Source: Actinomadura sp. K4S16
Lineage (GTDB): Bacteria; Actinomycetota; Actinomycetes; Streptosporangiales; Streptosporangiaceae
DNA: 64,000 bases
Direction of reading: 5' to 3'
Assembly: GCF_008327685.1 (NCBI RefSeq)
Contig: NZ_BDDE01000012.1
Span: 620,001 to 684,000 of the forward strand
This document shows positions 16,090 through 24,501 of this stretch, piece by piece. The notes below the pieces were generated by a model. That model searched no databases. It was not told the DNA's origin and was given only the letters and a program-made list of their open reading frames with translations. Every line of letters starts with the position of its first letter. Position 1 is the stretch's first letter. The translations under genes and the position numbers were made by a program.

Positions 16090-16956
16090 ATGTCCGTCAG
16101 CGAGCGTCTGCGGAACGCCACCGAGGAACGCCGGGCGAGGACCGAACTGCAGGCCGGGGAGAACTTCCCCGTCGCCTCGCGGCTGCTCCCCGCCCGCCAC
16201 CGCGCCCACCTGCTGAACGTGTACGGGTACGCCCGGCTCGTCGACGACATCGGGGACGAGGCGCCGCCGGGCGAGCGGGCGGACCTCCTCGACCTGGTCG
16301 AGCGCGACCTCGACCGCGTCTACGCGGGCGAGCGGCCGGAACTGCCCGTGCTGCGCGACCTGGCCGAGACGATCGTCGCCCGCCGCATCCCCGCCGAGCC
16401 GTTCCGCCGCCTGATCCGGGCGAACCGCCAGGACCAGGCCGTCACCCGGTACGCGACGTTCGACGACCTCCTCGGCTACTGCGCGCTCTCCGCCGACCCC
16501 GTCGGGCACATCGTCCTGCACGTCTTCGGCGCCGCCACGCCGGACCGGATCCGGCTGTCGGACAAGGTGTGCACCGCCCTGCAGATCGTCGAGCACTGCC
16601 AGGACGTCGCCGAGGACCACCGCAACGGCCGCGTCTACCTGCCCGCGGACGACCTGCGGCGCTTCGGCTGCACCGAGGACGACCTCACCGCCGCGGCGAC
16701 CCCGACCCGGCTGCGCGGGGTCGTGGCGCTCCAGGCGGGGCGGGCGCGGCGGATGCTGGCGGAGGGCGCCGCCCTCACCTGCGGGCTCCAGGGGTTCGCG
16801 CGGGTCGCGGTCGCCGGGTACGTCGCGGGCGGCCTCGCCGCCCTCGACGCGCTGGAGCGCGCCGCCTACGACGTCCTCGCGGGCCCGCCGCGGCCGAGGA
16901 AGGCGCGGCTGCTCGCCGAGTGGTCGCGGACCATGGGAAGGAGAAGGGCAGCTTAG
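16090..16956 (+). CDS. hpnC: hydroxysqualene synthase HpnC
   Basis: A 288-residue trans-isoprenyl synthase of the squalene/phytoene family. It has the first aspartate-rich motif ARLVDDIGDE and the second motif HCQDVAEDHRNGRVYLP. In the HpnCDE route HpnC converts presqualene diphosphate to hydroxysqualene. It is the first gene of the hopanoid operon and abuts hpnD with no gap (TAG directly followed by ATG). Assignment as HpnC rather than HpnD rests on order and on its more divergent motif 2 region. Confidence 0.93.
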   Translation: MSVSERLRNATEERRARTELQAGENFPVASRLLPARHRAHLLNVYGYARLVDDIGDEAPPGERADLLDLVERDLDRVYAGERPELPVLRDLAETIVARRIPAEPFRRLIRANRQDQAVTRYATFDDLLGYCALSADPVGHIVLHVFGAATPDRIRLSDKVCTALQIVEHCQDVAEDHRNGRVYLPADDLRRFGCTEDDLTAAATPTRLRGVVALQAGRARRMLAEGAALTCGLQGFARVAVAGYVAGGLAALDALERAAYDVLAGPPRPRKARLLAEWSRTMGRRRAA

Positions 16957-17817
16957 ATGGACGCATCCACCGCCTACCGGCACTGCGAGAGCGTCGTCCG
17001 CTCCCAGGCGCGCAACTTCTCGTACGGGATCCGGCTGCTTCCCGCCCCCAAGAGGCGGGCCCTCAGCGCCGTGTACGCGTTCGCCCGGCGGGTCGACGAC
17101 ATCGGCGACGACCACGGCGCGCCCGTCGCGGACCGGCTCGCCGCGCTCGCCGGCGAGCGCGCCCGGATCGCCGACCCCGGCGCCCACCCTTCCGACCCGG
17201 TGCTGGTCGCCTTAGCCGACGCGGCCCGCCGCCACCCGATCCCGCTCGACGCGTTCGGCGAGCTCATCGACGGCTGCGAGGCCGACGTGCGCGGCGGGAC
17301 CTACGACACCTTCGACGACCTCCTCTGGTACTGCCGCTGCGTGGCCGGCTCCGTCGGCCGCCTGTCGCTCGGCGTCTTCGGGACCGACGACCCGGCCACG
17401 GCCGTGCCGCGCGCCGACGCGCTCGGCGTCGCGCTGCAGCTCACGAACATCCTCCGCGACGTCCGGGAGGACCGGACGAACGGCCGCGTCTACCTGCCCG
17501 CGAAGGACCTCGCCCGGTTCGGATGCACCCTGGAGCGCGACGAGGCGGGCCGGGCGACCGACGACCCCGACCGACTGGCGAGCCTCGTCCGCTTCCAGGC
17601 GGAGCGGGCGGAGCGGTGGTACGCCGACGGCCTGAAGCTGCTGCCCATGCTCGACCGGCGCAGCGCCGCGTGCGCGGGCGCGATGGCGGGCATCTACCGG
17701 CACCTGCTGCGCCGCATCACGGCCGACCCGCTGACCGCCCTGGAGACGCGGACGTCCCTGCCGGCGTGGGAGAAGGCGACCGTGTCCGCCATGGCGATGG
17801 CCGGGATCCACCGGTGA
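16957..17817 (+). CDS. hpnD: presqualene diphosphate synthase HpnD
   Basis: A 286-residue squalene-synthase-family enzyme that condenses two farnesyl diphosphates to presqualene diphosphate. Motifs are ARRVDDIGDD (near residues 43-52) and TNILRDVREDRTNGRVYLP. Also typical is RNFSYGIRLLP at the N-terminus. Its stop overlaps the GTG start of hpnE by 4 bp, so the three squalene-forming enzymes are translationally linked. Confidence 0.95.
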   Translation: MDASTAYRHCESVVRSQARNFSYGIRLLPAPKRRALSAVYAFARRVDDIGDDHGAPVADRLAALAGERARIADPGAHPSDPVLVALADAARRHPIPLDAFGELIDGCEADVRGGTYDTFDDLLWYCRCVAGSVGRLSLGVFGTDDPATAVPRADALGVALQLTNILRDVREDRTNGRVYLPAKDLARFGCTLERDEAGRATDDPDRLASLVRFQAERAERWYADGLKLLPMLDRRSAACAGAMAGIYRHLLRRITADPLTALETRTSLPAWEKATVSAMAMAGIHR

Positions 17818-19205
17818 GCGCCCGCGACGGCGGCCCGGCGGAGGTCGCGATCGTCGGCGGCGGGCTCGCCGGGCTCACCGCCGCGCTGGCGCTCCAGGAG
17901 GCGGGGCTGCGCCCGACGGTCTACGAGGCGCGGCCCCGGCTCGGCGGCGCCACCCACTCCTTCACGCGGGACGGCCTGACCGTCGACAACGGCCAGCACA
18001 TCTTCCTGAAATGCTGCTCGGCGTACCAGGGGCTGCTCGCCCGGCTGGACGCGCTGGACCGCGTCCGCGTCCAGGACCGCTTCGACGTCCGCGTCCTGAC
18101 CCCGGACGGCCCGGGCGGACGGCTCCGCCGTGCGAAGGCCCCCGGCCCGCTGCACCTGCTGCCGGCGCTCGCCGGGTACCGGCTGCTCTCCCCGCCCGAC
18201 CGGCTGCGGGCGGTCGGCGCGTCGCTGGCGCTCGACCGCGTCGACCCGGCAGACCCGTCGCTCGACCGGATCAGCATGGGCACATGGCTCGCCGAGCACG
18301 GGCAGGGGCCCTGGGCGCGCGCGGCGCTCTGGGAGCTGTTCGTCACGGCCGCGCTCAACGTCCGCCTGGACGGGGCCGCGCTCGGCCCCGCCGCGTTCGT
18401 GTGCCAGACCGCGCTGCTCGGCCGCGCGGACGCCGCCGACATCGGCGTGCCCGCCGTCCCGCTCGGCGACCTGCACGGCACGCTCCCGGCGGCCGAGATC
18501 GAGCGGAACGGCGGCCGGATCCACCTCAACGCGAAGGTGACGGCGATCGACGCCGGGCCGAGGCTCGTGGTGGACGGCTCGCCGGTCGGCGCCGACGCCG
18601 TCGTCCTCGCCGTGCCCCACCGGGCGGCGGCCGGGCTCGTCCCCGAGGAGGCGGCCCCCGACCGGGCGCGCTGGGCCGGGCTCGGCTCCAGCCCGATCGT
18701 CAACGTCCACGTCGTCTACGACCGGCCCGTCCTGCGGGTCGACGGCGCCGACCTGCCGTTCGCCGCCGCGGTCGGCTCGCCCGTGCAGTGGGTGTTCGAC
18801 CGCACCGCGGTCAGCGGCCTGACGGGCGGCGGCCAGTACCTGGCGGTGTCGGTCTCGGCGGCCGACCGCTGGATCGACACGCCCACCGCCGAACTGCGCT
18901 CGGTGTACCTCGCCGAGCTGAGGCGGCTGCTTCCGGCCGCCCGCCGCGCTCGCGTCACCGACTTCTTCGTGACGCGGGAGCGGCACGCGACGTTCCGCCA
19001 GAGCCCCGGCAGCGACGCGCTGCGTCCCGCGTCCGCCACCCGGCTGCCGTGGCTGTTCCTCGCCGGCGCGTGGACCGACACGGGCTGGCCCGACACGATG
19101 GAGGGAGCCGTGCGCAGCGGTCTGACCGCGGCCCGTCTCGTCCGCCGCCACCTGAGACCGACCGTCCGGAACGAGCACCGCCAGGACGGGGGGAGCGGCC
19201 GATGA
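17814..19205 (+). CDS. hpnE: hydroxysqualene dehydroxylase HpnE
   Basis: A 463-residue flavoprotein of the amine-oxidase/phytoene-desaturase type that reduces hydroxysqualene to squalene. The dinucleotide motif is VAIVGGGLAGLTAALALQEAG (residues about 11-31), with YEARPRLGGATHS and the C-terminal FAD motif LAGAWTDTGWPDTMEGAVRSG. The GTG at 17814 overlaps the hpnD stop (GTGA) and the next gene begins within its own stop (ATGA), confirming operon structure. Confidence 0.95.
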   Translation: MSARDGGPAEVAIVGGGLAGLTAALALQEAGLRPTVYEARPRLGGATHSFTRDGLTVDNGQHIFLKCCSAYQGLLARLDALDRVRVQDRFDVRVLTPDGPGGRLRRAKAPGPLHLLPALAGYRLLSPPDRLRAVGASLALDRVDPADPSLDRISMGTWLAEHGQGPWARAALWELFVTAALNVRLDGAALGPAAFVCQTALLGRADAADIGVPAVPLGDLHGTLPAAEIERNGGRIHLNAKVTAIDAGPRLVVDGSPVGADAVVLAVPHRAAAGLVPEEAAPDRARWAGLGSSPIVNVHVVYDRPVLRVDGADLPFAAAVGSPVQWVFDRTAVSGLTGGGQYLAVSVSAADRWIDTPTAELRSVYLAELRRLLPAARRARVTDFFVTRERHATFRQSPGSDALRPASATRLPWLFLAGAWTDTGWPDTMEGAVRSGLTAARLVRRHLRPTVRNEHRQDGGSGR

Positions 19206-20212
19206 CCACCGTCCCGGCCTCGATCACCGACGGCCGCGCCCTGGTCGACCAGGCCATGCGCGCCTGCGCGGAGCGCCTCGACCCGTGGACCCGCCGCGTC
19301 GTCGCCTACCACCTCGGCTGGACCGACGAGAACGGCGAGCCCGCCGCCGCGGGCGGCAAGGCGCTGCGTCCCGCGCTGGCGCTGCTGTCCGCGCGGGCCG
19401 CGGGGGCGCCCCACGAGACGGCGCTGCCCGGCGCCGTCGCCGTCGAGTTCGTGCACGCGTTCTCGCTGCTGCACGACGACATCATGGACGGCGACCGGAC
19501 CCGCCGGCACCGGCCCGCCGCGTGGACGGTGTTCGGCCCGTCCGCCGCCATCCTCGGCGGGGACGCGCTCCTGGCGCTGTCGGAGAACCTGCTCCTCGAC
19601 CAGCAGACGCGAGGCGCCCACTGGGCGGCGCGCGCGCTGACCGCCGCCACTCAGCGGCTCATCGCGGGCCAGGCGCTCGACATCGGGTTCGAGCAGCGCG
19701 ACGACGTGGCGCTCGACGAGTGCCTGACCATGGCGGGGGACAAGACGGGCGCGCTGCTCGCCTGCGCCTGCTCGATCGGGGCGATGCTCGCCGAGGGCCC
19801 CACCCGCCTCGTGACGCACCTGACCGGGTTCGGTACCGAGATGGGCCTCGCGTTCCAGCTCGTGGACGACCTGCTCGGCATCTGGGGCAGTCCCGAGACG
19901 ACCGGCAAGCCCGTCCTGGCCGACCTCCGGGCGCGCAAGAAGTCGCTGCCGGTGGTGTACGCGCTGAACTCCGGGCACCCCGAGTCCGAGCGGCTCGCCG
20001 CGCTGTACGCCGAACCCGGGCCGCCGTCCGAGGGCGTCCTGCGGGAGATGGCCCGCCTCGTGGAGGCGGCGGGCGGCCGGGACTGGGCCGCGGCCGAGGC
20101 CGACCGCCGCGTCGCCGCCGCCGGGCGCCACCTCGACGACTCGGGCATGGACGGGCTCGTGGCCGCCGAGTTCCGCGACATCGCGCTGTTCGTCACCTCC
20201 CGGGACCACTGA
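19202..20212 (+). CDS. polyprenyl (farnesyl) diphosphate synthase
   Basis: A 336-residue all-trans prenyl synthase that likely supplies farnesyl diphosphate to HpnD. The first aspartate motif is LLHDDIMDGD. The second is LVDDLLGIWG, where the usual last Asp is Gly, as in other actinobacterial members. Other motifs are GGKALRPAL, KTGALL and a basic DLRARKKSLP loop. Residues just before the first motif (FVHAFSL) are small to medium, consistent with short chain length. Placed between hpnE and shc. Confidence 0.92.
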   Translation: MTTVPASITDGRALVDQAMRACAERLDPWTRRVVAYHLGWTDENGEPAAAGGKALRPALALLSARAAGAPHETALPGAVAVEFVHAFSLLHDDIMDGDRTRRHRPAAWTVFGPSAAILGGDALLALSENLLLDQQTRGAHWAARALTAATQRLIAGQALDIGFEQRDDVALDECLTMAGDKTGALLACACSIGAMLAEGPTRLVTHLTGFGTEMGLAFQLVDDLLGIWGSPETTGKPVLADLRARKKSLPVVYALNSGHPESERLAALYAEPGPPSEGVLREMARLVEAAGGRDWAAAEADRRVAAAGRHLDDSGMDGLVAAEFRDIALFVTSRDH

Positions 20213-20239
20213 CCCGCCGCGCCAGAAGGGAAGGACCGA

Positions 20240-22105
20240 ATGACCACCACCGACGTGTCCGGACTCACCGGCGCGGCGGCCGCCGCCGCCGAGGCCGCCC
20301 GCGACCACCTGCTCGGCCTGCAGTCGCCCGAGGGCTGGTGGAAGGCCGAACTGGAGACCAACGTCACCATGGACGCCGAGGACCTGCTGCTCCGCCAGTT
20401 CCTCGGCATCCGCTCCGACGCCGACACCAAGGACGCGGCGCGCTGGATCCGCTCCCAGCAGCGCGAGGACGGCACCTGGGCGAACTTCCACGGCGGCCCG
20501 GCCGACCTGTCCACGACGATCGAGGCCTACGTCGCGCTGCGCTTCGCCGGGGACCCGGTCGGCGCCGGGCACATGCGCAAGGCCGCCGAGTACGTGCGGG
20601 AGGCGGGCGGCGTCGAGGGCAGCCGCGTGTTCACCCGGATCTGGCTGGCGCTGTTCGGCCAGTGGTCCTGGGACGACCTGCCGGTCATGCCGCCCGAGCT
20701 GATGTTCCTGCCGAGCCGCGTCCCGCTGAACGTCTACGACTGGGCGTGCTGGGCACGGCAGACGATCGTCCCGCTGACGGTCCTCGGGTCGCTGCGGCCC
20801 GTCCGGGCGCTGCCGTTCGACCTGCCGGAGCTGCGGTGCGGCGCGATGCCGGCGAACGAGGCCAAGGGCTGGGGGGCGGCGTTCAACGCCCTCGACCGCG
20901 TCCTGCACGTGTACGAGAGGCGGCCGGTGCGCCCGCTGCGCCGGGCGGCGCTGCGCCGGGCCGCCGACTGGATCATCGCCAGGCAGGAGGCCGACGGCTG
21001 CTGGGGCGGGATCCAGCCGCCGTGGGTGTACTCGCTCATGGCGCTGCACGAGCTCGGCTACGGCCTCGACCACCCGGTCGTCAAACGCGGGCTGGACGGG
21101 CTGGAACGGTTCATCATCCGCGACGACAAGGGCCGCCGCCTGGAGGCGTGCCAGTCGCCCGTCTGGGACACGGTGCTCGCCATGAACGCGCTCGCCGACG
21201 CGGGCGTGGCCGCCGACCACCCCGCCCTGGTGAAGGCCGCCGGATGGGTCGTCGGCGAGGAGGTCCGCGGGCCGGGGGACTGGGCGGTGAAGCGGCCGGA
21301 CGTCCCGCCGGGCGGGTGGGCGTTCGAGTTCGACAACGACGTCTACCCCGACACCGACGACACCGCCGAGGCCATCCTGGCGCTGCGCAAGGTGTCCTTC
21401 CCGGAGGCGGAGGAGCCGGTCAGGCGGGCCGTCCGCTGGCTGGACGGGATGGCGTCGCGGGACGGCGGCTTCGCCGCGTTCGACGCCGACAACACCCGCG
21501 AGCTCTGCACCAAGCTGCCGTTCTGCGACTTCGGCGCCGTCATCGACCCGCCGTCCGCAGACGTCACCGCCCACGTCGTCGAGGCGCTGGCCGGGGAGGG
21601 CCTCGCGGAGTCGCCCGCGGTCAGGCGCGCCGTCGTGTGGCTGCTCAGGGCGCAGGAGGAGGACGGCTCCTGGTTCGGGCGCTGGGGGGCGAACCACGTC
21701 TACGGGACGGGCAGCGTGGTGCCCGCGCTCATCGCGGCGGGGGTCCGTCCCGGCAAGCCCGCGATCCGGCGCGCCGTCGCCTGGCTGGAGGACCACCAGA
21801 ACGCCGACGGCGGCTGGGGCGAGGACCTGCGCTCCTACGACGACCCGGCGTGGATCGGGCGGGGCGAGTCGACCCCCTCCCAGACGGCCTGGGCCCTGCT
21901 GGCGCTGCTCGCCGCGGGCGAGCGCTCCCCGGCCGTGGAGGCGGGCGTCCAGTGGCTCGTCGACCACCAGCGCCCGGACGGGAACTGGGACGAGGACCTG
22001 TTCACCGGCACCGGCTTCCCCGGCGACTTCTACATCAACTACCACCTGTACCGGCTGGTGTTCCCCGTGAGCGCGCTCGGCCGCTACCTGCGGGCCGCGA
22101 CATGA
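20240..22105 (+). CDS. shc: squalene-hopene cyclase
   Basis: A 621-residue class II triterpene cyclase that folds squalene into hopene/hopanol at the membrane surface. The catalytic acid motif DTDDTA is near residue 371, with many QW repeats (for example QREDGTWANF, QEADGCWGG, QNADGGWGED, QRPDGNWDED). The length is normal for bacterial SHC. The ATG is preceded by AGAAGGGAAGGA. It is the operon's cyclisation step, after squalene made by HpnCDE. Confidence 0.97.
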   Translation: MTTTDVSGLTGAAAAAAEAARDHLLGLQSPEGWWKAELETNVTMDAEDLLLRQFLGIRSDADTKDAARWIRSQQREDGTWANFHGGPADLSTTIEAYVALRFAGDPVGAGHMRKAAEYVREAGGVEGSRVFTRIWLALFGQWSWDDLPVMPPELMFLPSRVPLNVYDWACWARQTIVPLTVLGSLRPVRALPFDLPELRCGAMPANEAKGWGAAFNALDRVLHVYERRPVRPLRRAALRRAADWIIARQEADGCWGGIQPPWVYSLMALHELGYGLDHPVVKRGLDGLERFIIRDDKGRRLEACQSPVWDTVLAMNALADAGVAADHPALVKAAGWVVGEEVRGPGDWAVKRPDVPPGGWAFEFDNDVYPDTDDTAEAILALRKVSFPEAEEPVRRAVRWLDGMASRDGGFAAFDADNTRELCTKLPFCDFGAVIDPPSADVTAHVVEALAGEGLAESPAVRRAVVWLLRAQEEDGSWFGRWGANHVYGTGSVVPALIAAGVRPGKPAIRRAVAWLEDHQNADGGWGEDLRSYDDPAWIGRGESTPSQTAWALLALLAAGERSPAVEAGVQWLVDHQRPDGNWDEDLFTGTGFPGDFYINYHLYRLVFPVSALGRYLRAAT

Positions 22106-22169
22106 CGCGGCCCGCCCACGACCCGGTGGAGTCCACCGGGCCCGCACCGCCCAAGGAGGTCCGGACACC

Positions 22170-23174
22170 ATGAGCATGCCGCTCCGCCAGAGCCTTCGCA
22201 TCGGGGGCTACATCCTCCGCAACAAGCTGCGCGGGCGGGAGAAGTTCCCGCTCATCGTCGAGCTGGAACCCCTGTTCGCCTGCAACCTCGCCTGCGCCGG
22301 CTGCGGGAAGATCCAGCACCCGCACGACGTGCTGAAGAAGCGCATGCCGGTCGAGCAGGCCCTCGCCGCCATCGAGGAGTGCGGCGCGCCGATGGTCTCC
22401 ATCGCGGGCGGCGAGCCGCTCATGCACCCGCAGATCGACGAGCTGGTGAACGAGCTCGTCCGGCGCAAGAAGTTCGTGTTCCTGTGCACGAACGCGCTGC
22501 TCATCCCGCGGAAGATCGACAAGTTCACGCCGTCGCCCTACTTCGCGTGGGCGGTGCACATCGACGGGCTGCGCGAGCGCCACGACGAGTCCGTGTGCAA
22601 GGAGGGCGTCTTCGACGACGCGGTGGCCGCCATCAGGGAGTGCAAGCGGCGCGGGTTCCGCGTCACCACGAACACGACGATCTTCAACACGGACACGCCG
22701 CAGACCGTCATCGACGTCCTCGACTACCTCAACGACGACCTCGAGGTCGACGAGATGATGATCTCGCCCGGCTACGCGTACGACAAGGCTCCCGACCAGG
22801 ACCACTTCCTCGGCGTCCAGGAGACGCGGGAGCTGTTCCGCAAGGCGTTCGGGGACGGCAACCGCAAGCGGTGGCGCTTCAACCACTCGCCCCTGTTCCT
22901 GGACTTCCTGGAGGGCAAGGTCGATTTTCCCTGCACGGCCTGGGCGATCCCGTCCTACTCGCTCTTCGGCTGGCAGCGGCCCTGCTACCTGATGTCGGAC
23001 GGCTACGCCCAGACCTACCAGGAGCTCCTGGACGAGACCGACTGGGACTCCTACGGGCGGGGCCGCGACTCCCGCTGCGCCAACTGCATGGCCCACTGCG
23101 GTTACGAGCCCACGGCCGTCTTCGCGACCCTCGGCTCCCTGAAGGAGTCCATGCGGGCCGTCCGCTCGGTCTGA
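22170..23174 (+). CDS. hpnH: adenosyl-hopene transferase HpnH (radical SAM)
   Basis: A 334-residue radical SAM enzyme that joins hopene to the 5'-deoxyadenosyl group, the first step to C35 bacteriohopanepolyols. The cluster motif CNLACAGC has Cys38, Cys42 and Cys45, with a SPASM-like C-terminal cysteine group (CANCMAHCG). The start follows AAGGAGG. It is the last hopanoid gene here; hpnG and other side-chain genes are absent from the window, and the operon ends at a strong hairpin. Confidence 0.96.
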   Translation: MSMPLRQSLRIGGYILRNKLRGREKFPLIVELEPLFACNLACAGCGKIQHPHDVLKKRMPVEQALAAIEECGAPMVSIAGGEPLMHPQIDELVNELVRRKKFVFLCTNALLIPRKIDKFTPSPYFAWAVHIDGLRERHDESVCKEGVFDDAVAAIRECKRRGFRVTTNTTIFNTDTPQTVIDVLDYLNDDLEVDEMMISPGYAYDKAPDQDHFLGVQETRELFRKAFGDGNRKRWRFNHSPLFLDFLEGKVDFPCTAWAIPSYSLFGWQRPCYLMSDGYAQTYQELLDETDWDSYGRGRDSRCANCMAHCGYEPTAVFATLGSLKESMRAVRSV

Positions 23175-23199
23175 CCTGTGACCGCTCTACAACCCGCTC

Positions 23200-23240
23200 C
23201 GCCCGGCACCGGCGATCCGCCGATGCCGGGCGCTTCTCTT
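23200..23240. terminator. bidirectional terminator, hpnH / NlpC
   Basis: Stem GCCCGGCAcCGGCG paired with CGCCGaTGCCGGGC around a short ATC loop at 23201-23231, followed by CTTCTCTT on the plus strand. It lies between two convergent genes. Confidence 0.75.
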
Positions 23241-23250
23241 GAGCCGCCGC

Positions 23251-24033
23251 CTACTTGAGGGACGTCGGCCGGTACGCCTTGTACTCGTCGCCAGAGGACA
23301 GCCCGTAGGTGAGCGTCCGGTGGTCGGTGCCGTACCGCCCGCGCTGCTCGTACGCCCAGTACGAGGTGTGCTGCTTGTTCGCCCACTTCTCGAAGATGAC
23401 GACGTGCCGGGTGGTGTTGCTGCCGAGGGCGTCCATGACGAGGTCGCCCTTCTTCAGCTGGGACATCTTGATGCGCTGGGTGTATCGCGACGAGGTCAGG
23501 CCGACGGTGTTGGGCCCGGGCTTGGGCAGCCCCAGCGCCATGGAGACGTAGCCCGAGCAGTCGGTGCGGTAGCCGTTGTGCGACCCGGTCTGGCTGTAGG
23601 GGACCCGCTGGGCGGTGTGCGGGTGCCAGCTCTTGGCCCGCTTGATGACCAGGGCCCGCTTGGCCGCCTTGGGATCGGCCGCCTGCTGCTGGGGAACGGC
23701 CTGCTTCTTCGCGGAGACCGGCTTCGCCTCGACCTTCGTCGAGGACCGGCTCTTCGTCGCCTCGGCCTTCGCCGGCGCCTTGAACTCCTTCTGGAACTGG
23801 GCCGCGGCCCGGGCCTGCCTCCGCTCTCCGACCTGCGTCCGCCGCTCGGCCAGCAGCTGCGCGGTCTGCTGCTGGGGGACGGTCTGGGCTGCGGCGGCCG
23901 TCTCGATGGTCGCGTGCTGCAAGGTCGTCGGCAGGGCCGCCGTCACGCCGAAGGTGGCGAGACCCGTCATCGTGCCGATGGCCCAGGGGGCGAGCCTTAG
24001 ACGGCGCGACTGCTTGCTGTGCTTGCCTTTCAA
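23251..24033 (-). CDS. secreted NlpC/P60-like cell-wall hydrolase
   Basis: A 260-residue exported protein. The TTG start at 24033 follows AAGGAG; the basic N-terminus and hydrophobic stretch (residues 14-35) form a signal or anchor. A Gln/Ala/Lys-rich linker follows, then a catalytic domain with Cys159 in RTDCSGYVSMALGLP and His210 in TRHVVIFEKW, matching NlpC/P60 cysteine peptidases that cut peptidoglycan stems. The 5' leader carries a c-di-AMP riboswitch, known in actinomycetes to control such wall hydrolases (Rpf and NlpC genes), so it should be switched off when c-di-AMP is high. Confidence 0.9.
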   Translation of the reverse strand: MKGKHSKQSRRLRLAPWAIGTMTGLATFGVTAALPTTLQHATIETAAAAQTVPQQQTAQLLAERRTQVGERRQARAAAQFQKEFKAPAKAEATKSRSSTKVEAKPVSAKKQAVPQQQAADPKAAKRALVIKRAKSWHPHTAQRVPYSQTGSHNGYRTDCSGYVSMALGLPKPGPNTVGLTSSRYTQRIKMSQLKKGDLVMDALGSNTTRHVVIFEKWANKQHTSYWAYEQRGRYGTDHRTLTYGLSSGDEYKAYRPTSLK

Positions 24034-24049
24034 GGGGGCTCCTTGCTTC

Positions 24050-24196
24050 CAAGTGCCGCCTACCGGGTTAGCTGACGGGTTCGGGCGTGGAAGTCGCCCT
24101 ACGGCCTGGGCAGGCCGATTCACCCCGGTGCGAGGTGGGTCCCCGGCTCCGCGCGACGGCGGACTCGGCGGGTGCCGCTGAGGGAGAAGCGGCGCT
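24050..24196 (-). ncRNA. c-di-AMP riboswitch (ydaO/yuaA)
   Basis: On the minus strand the leader contains the conserved ydaO core: GCCGGGGACCCACC, then CACCGGGGTGAATC, a variable hairpin (GGCCTGCCCAGGCC), GGGCGACTTCCACGCCC, and the diagnostic 3' stretch GAACCCGTCAGCTAACC followed by CGGTAGGCGG. The 5' part GCCGC-loop-GCGGC closes the element near 24190. It ends about 20 nt before the TTG start of the NlpC gene. The family controls genes for wall remodelling and ion homeostasis. Confidence 0.92.
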
Positions 24197-24439
24197 GACG
24201 ATGTGAGGCCCGATCGATGGACCGTCTCGGGGCCTTGTTCCGCGGGGAGGGCACCCCGCCCACGTAAGTGGGACAAAACGCCTGGAGAGCGTCTTGGAGC
24301 GGCAAACCTACAGAAATCACCAAGGGATGGCAAGCTTCCCGCGATCAAACTCGCAGCTCAGCGCCCCGGTGGGCGATCCCGAGGTGCTCTGAGTCCCTCC
24401 CTCTCCAAGGCCGTACGCGATCCCGCTCCACCTCTAGAC
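24197..24439. other. divergent promoter region, riboswitch / MFS gene
   Basis: About 240 bp upstream of both the riboswitch and the MFS leader. A 22-codon ORF opens at ATG 24327 but lacks a usable ribosome site. No clear hexamer pair was settled on. The stretch is moderately AT-rich near 24300-24350. Confidence 0.4.
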
Positions 24440-24470
24440 GGAGGAGAAACCTCCAGTTAATATCTGGAGG
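24440..24470 (+). promoter_or_regulatory. mutually exclusive hairpins in MFS leader
   Basis: A CCTCC(AG) block at 24450-24456 can pair with GGAGG at 24440-24444 (loop AGAAA) or with CTGGAGG at 24464-24470 (loop TTAATAT, a perfect 7-bp stem). Both GGAGG blocks look like ribosome binding sites, and a third site, GGGAGGTG, precedes the MFS ATG. This layout suggests either an operator or an attenuator, as in antibiotic-induced exporter leaders. Confidence 0.45.
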
Positions 24471-24501
24471 AGAACCCTTCACTTAAAGGGAGGTGGGTTC
24501 C

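Noticed and set aside
22130-22142. Palindrome GGTGGAGTCCACC before hpnH, also near 39153
   Set aside because: Two chance-level short palindromes in GC-rich DNA; no shared gene function to suggest an operator.
24327-24395. 22-codon leader ORF upstream of the MFS gene
   Set aside because: No usable ribosome site and no stalling motif; kept only as a remark in the region entry.
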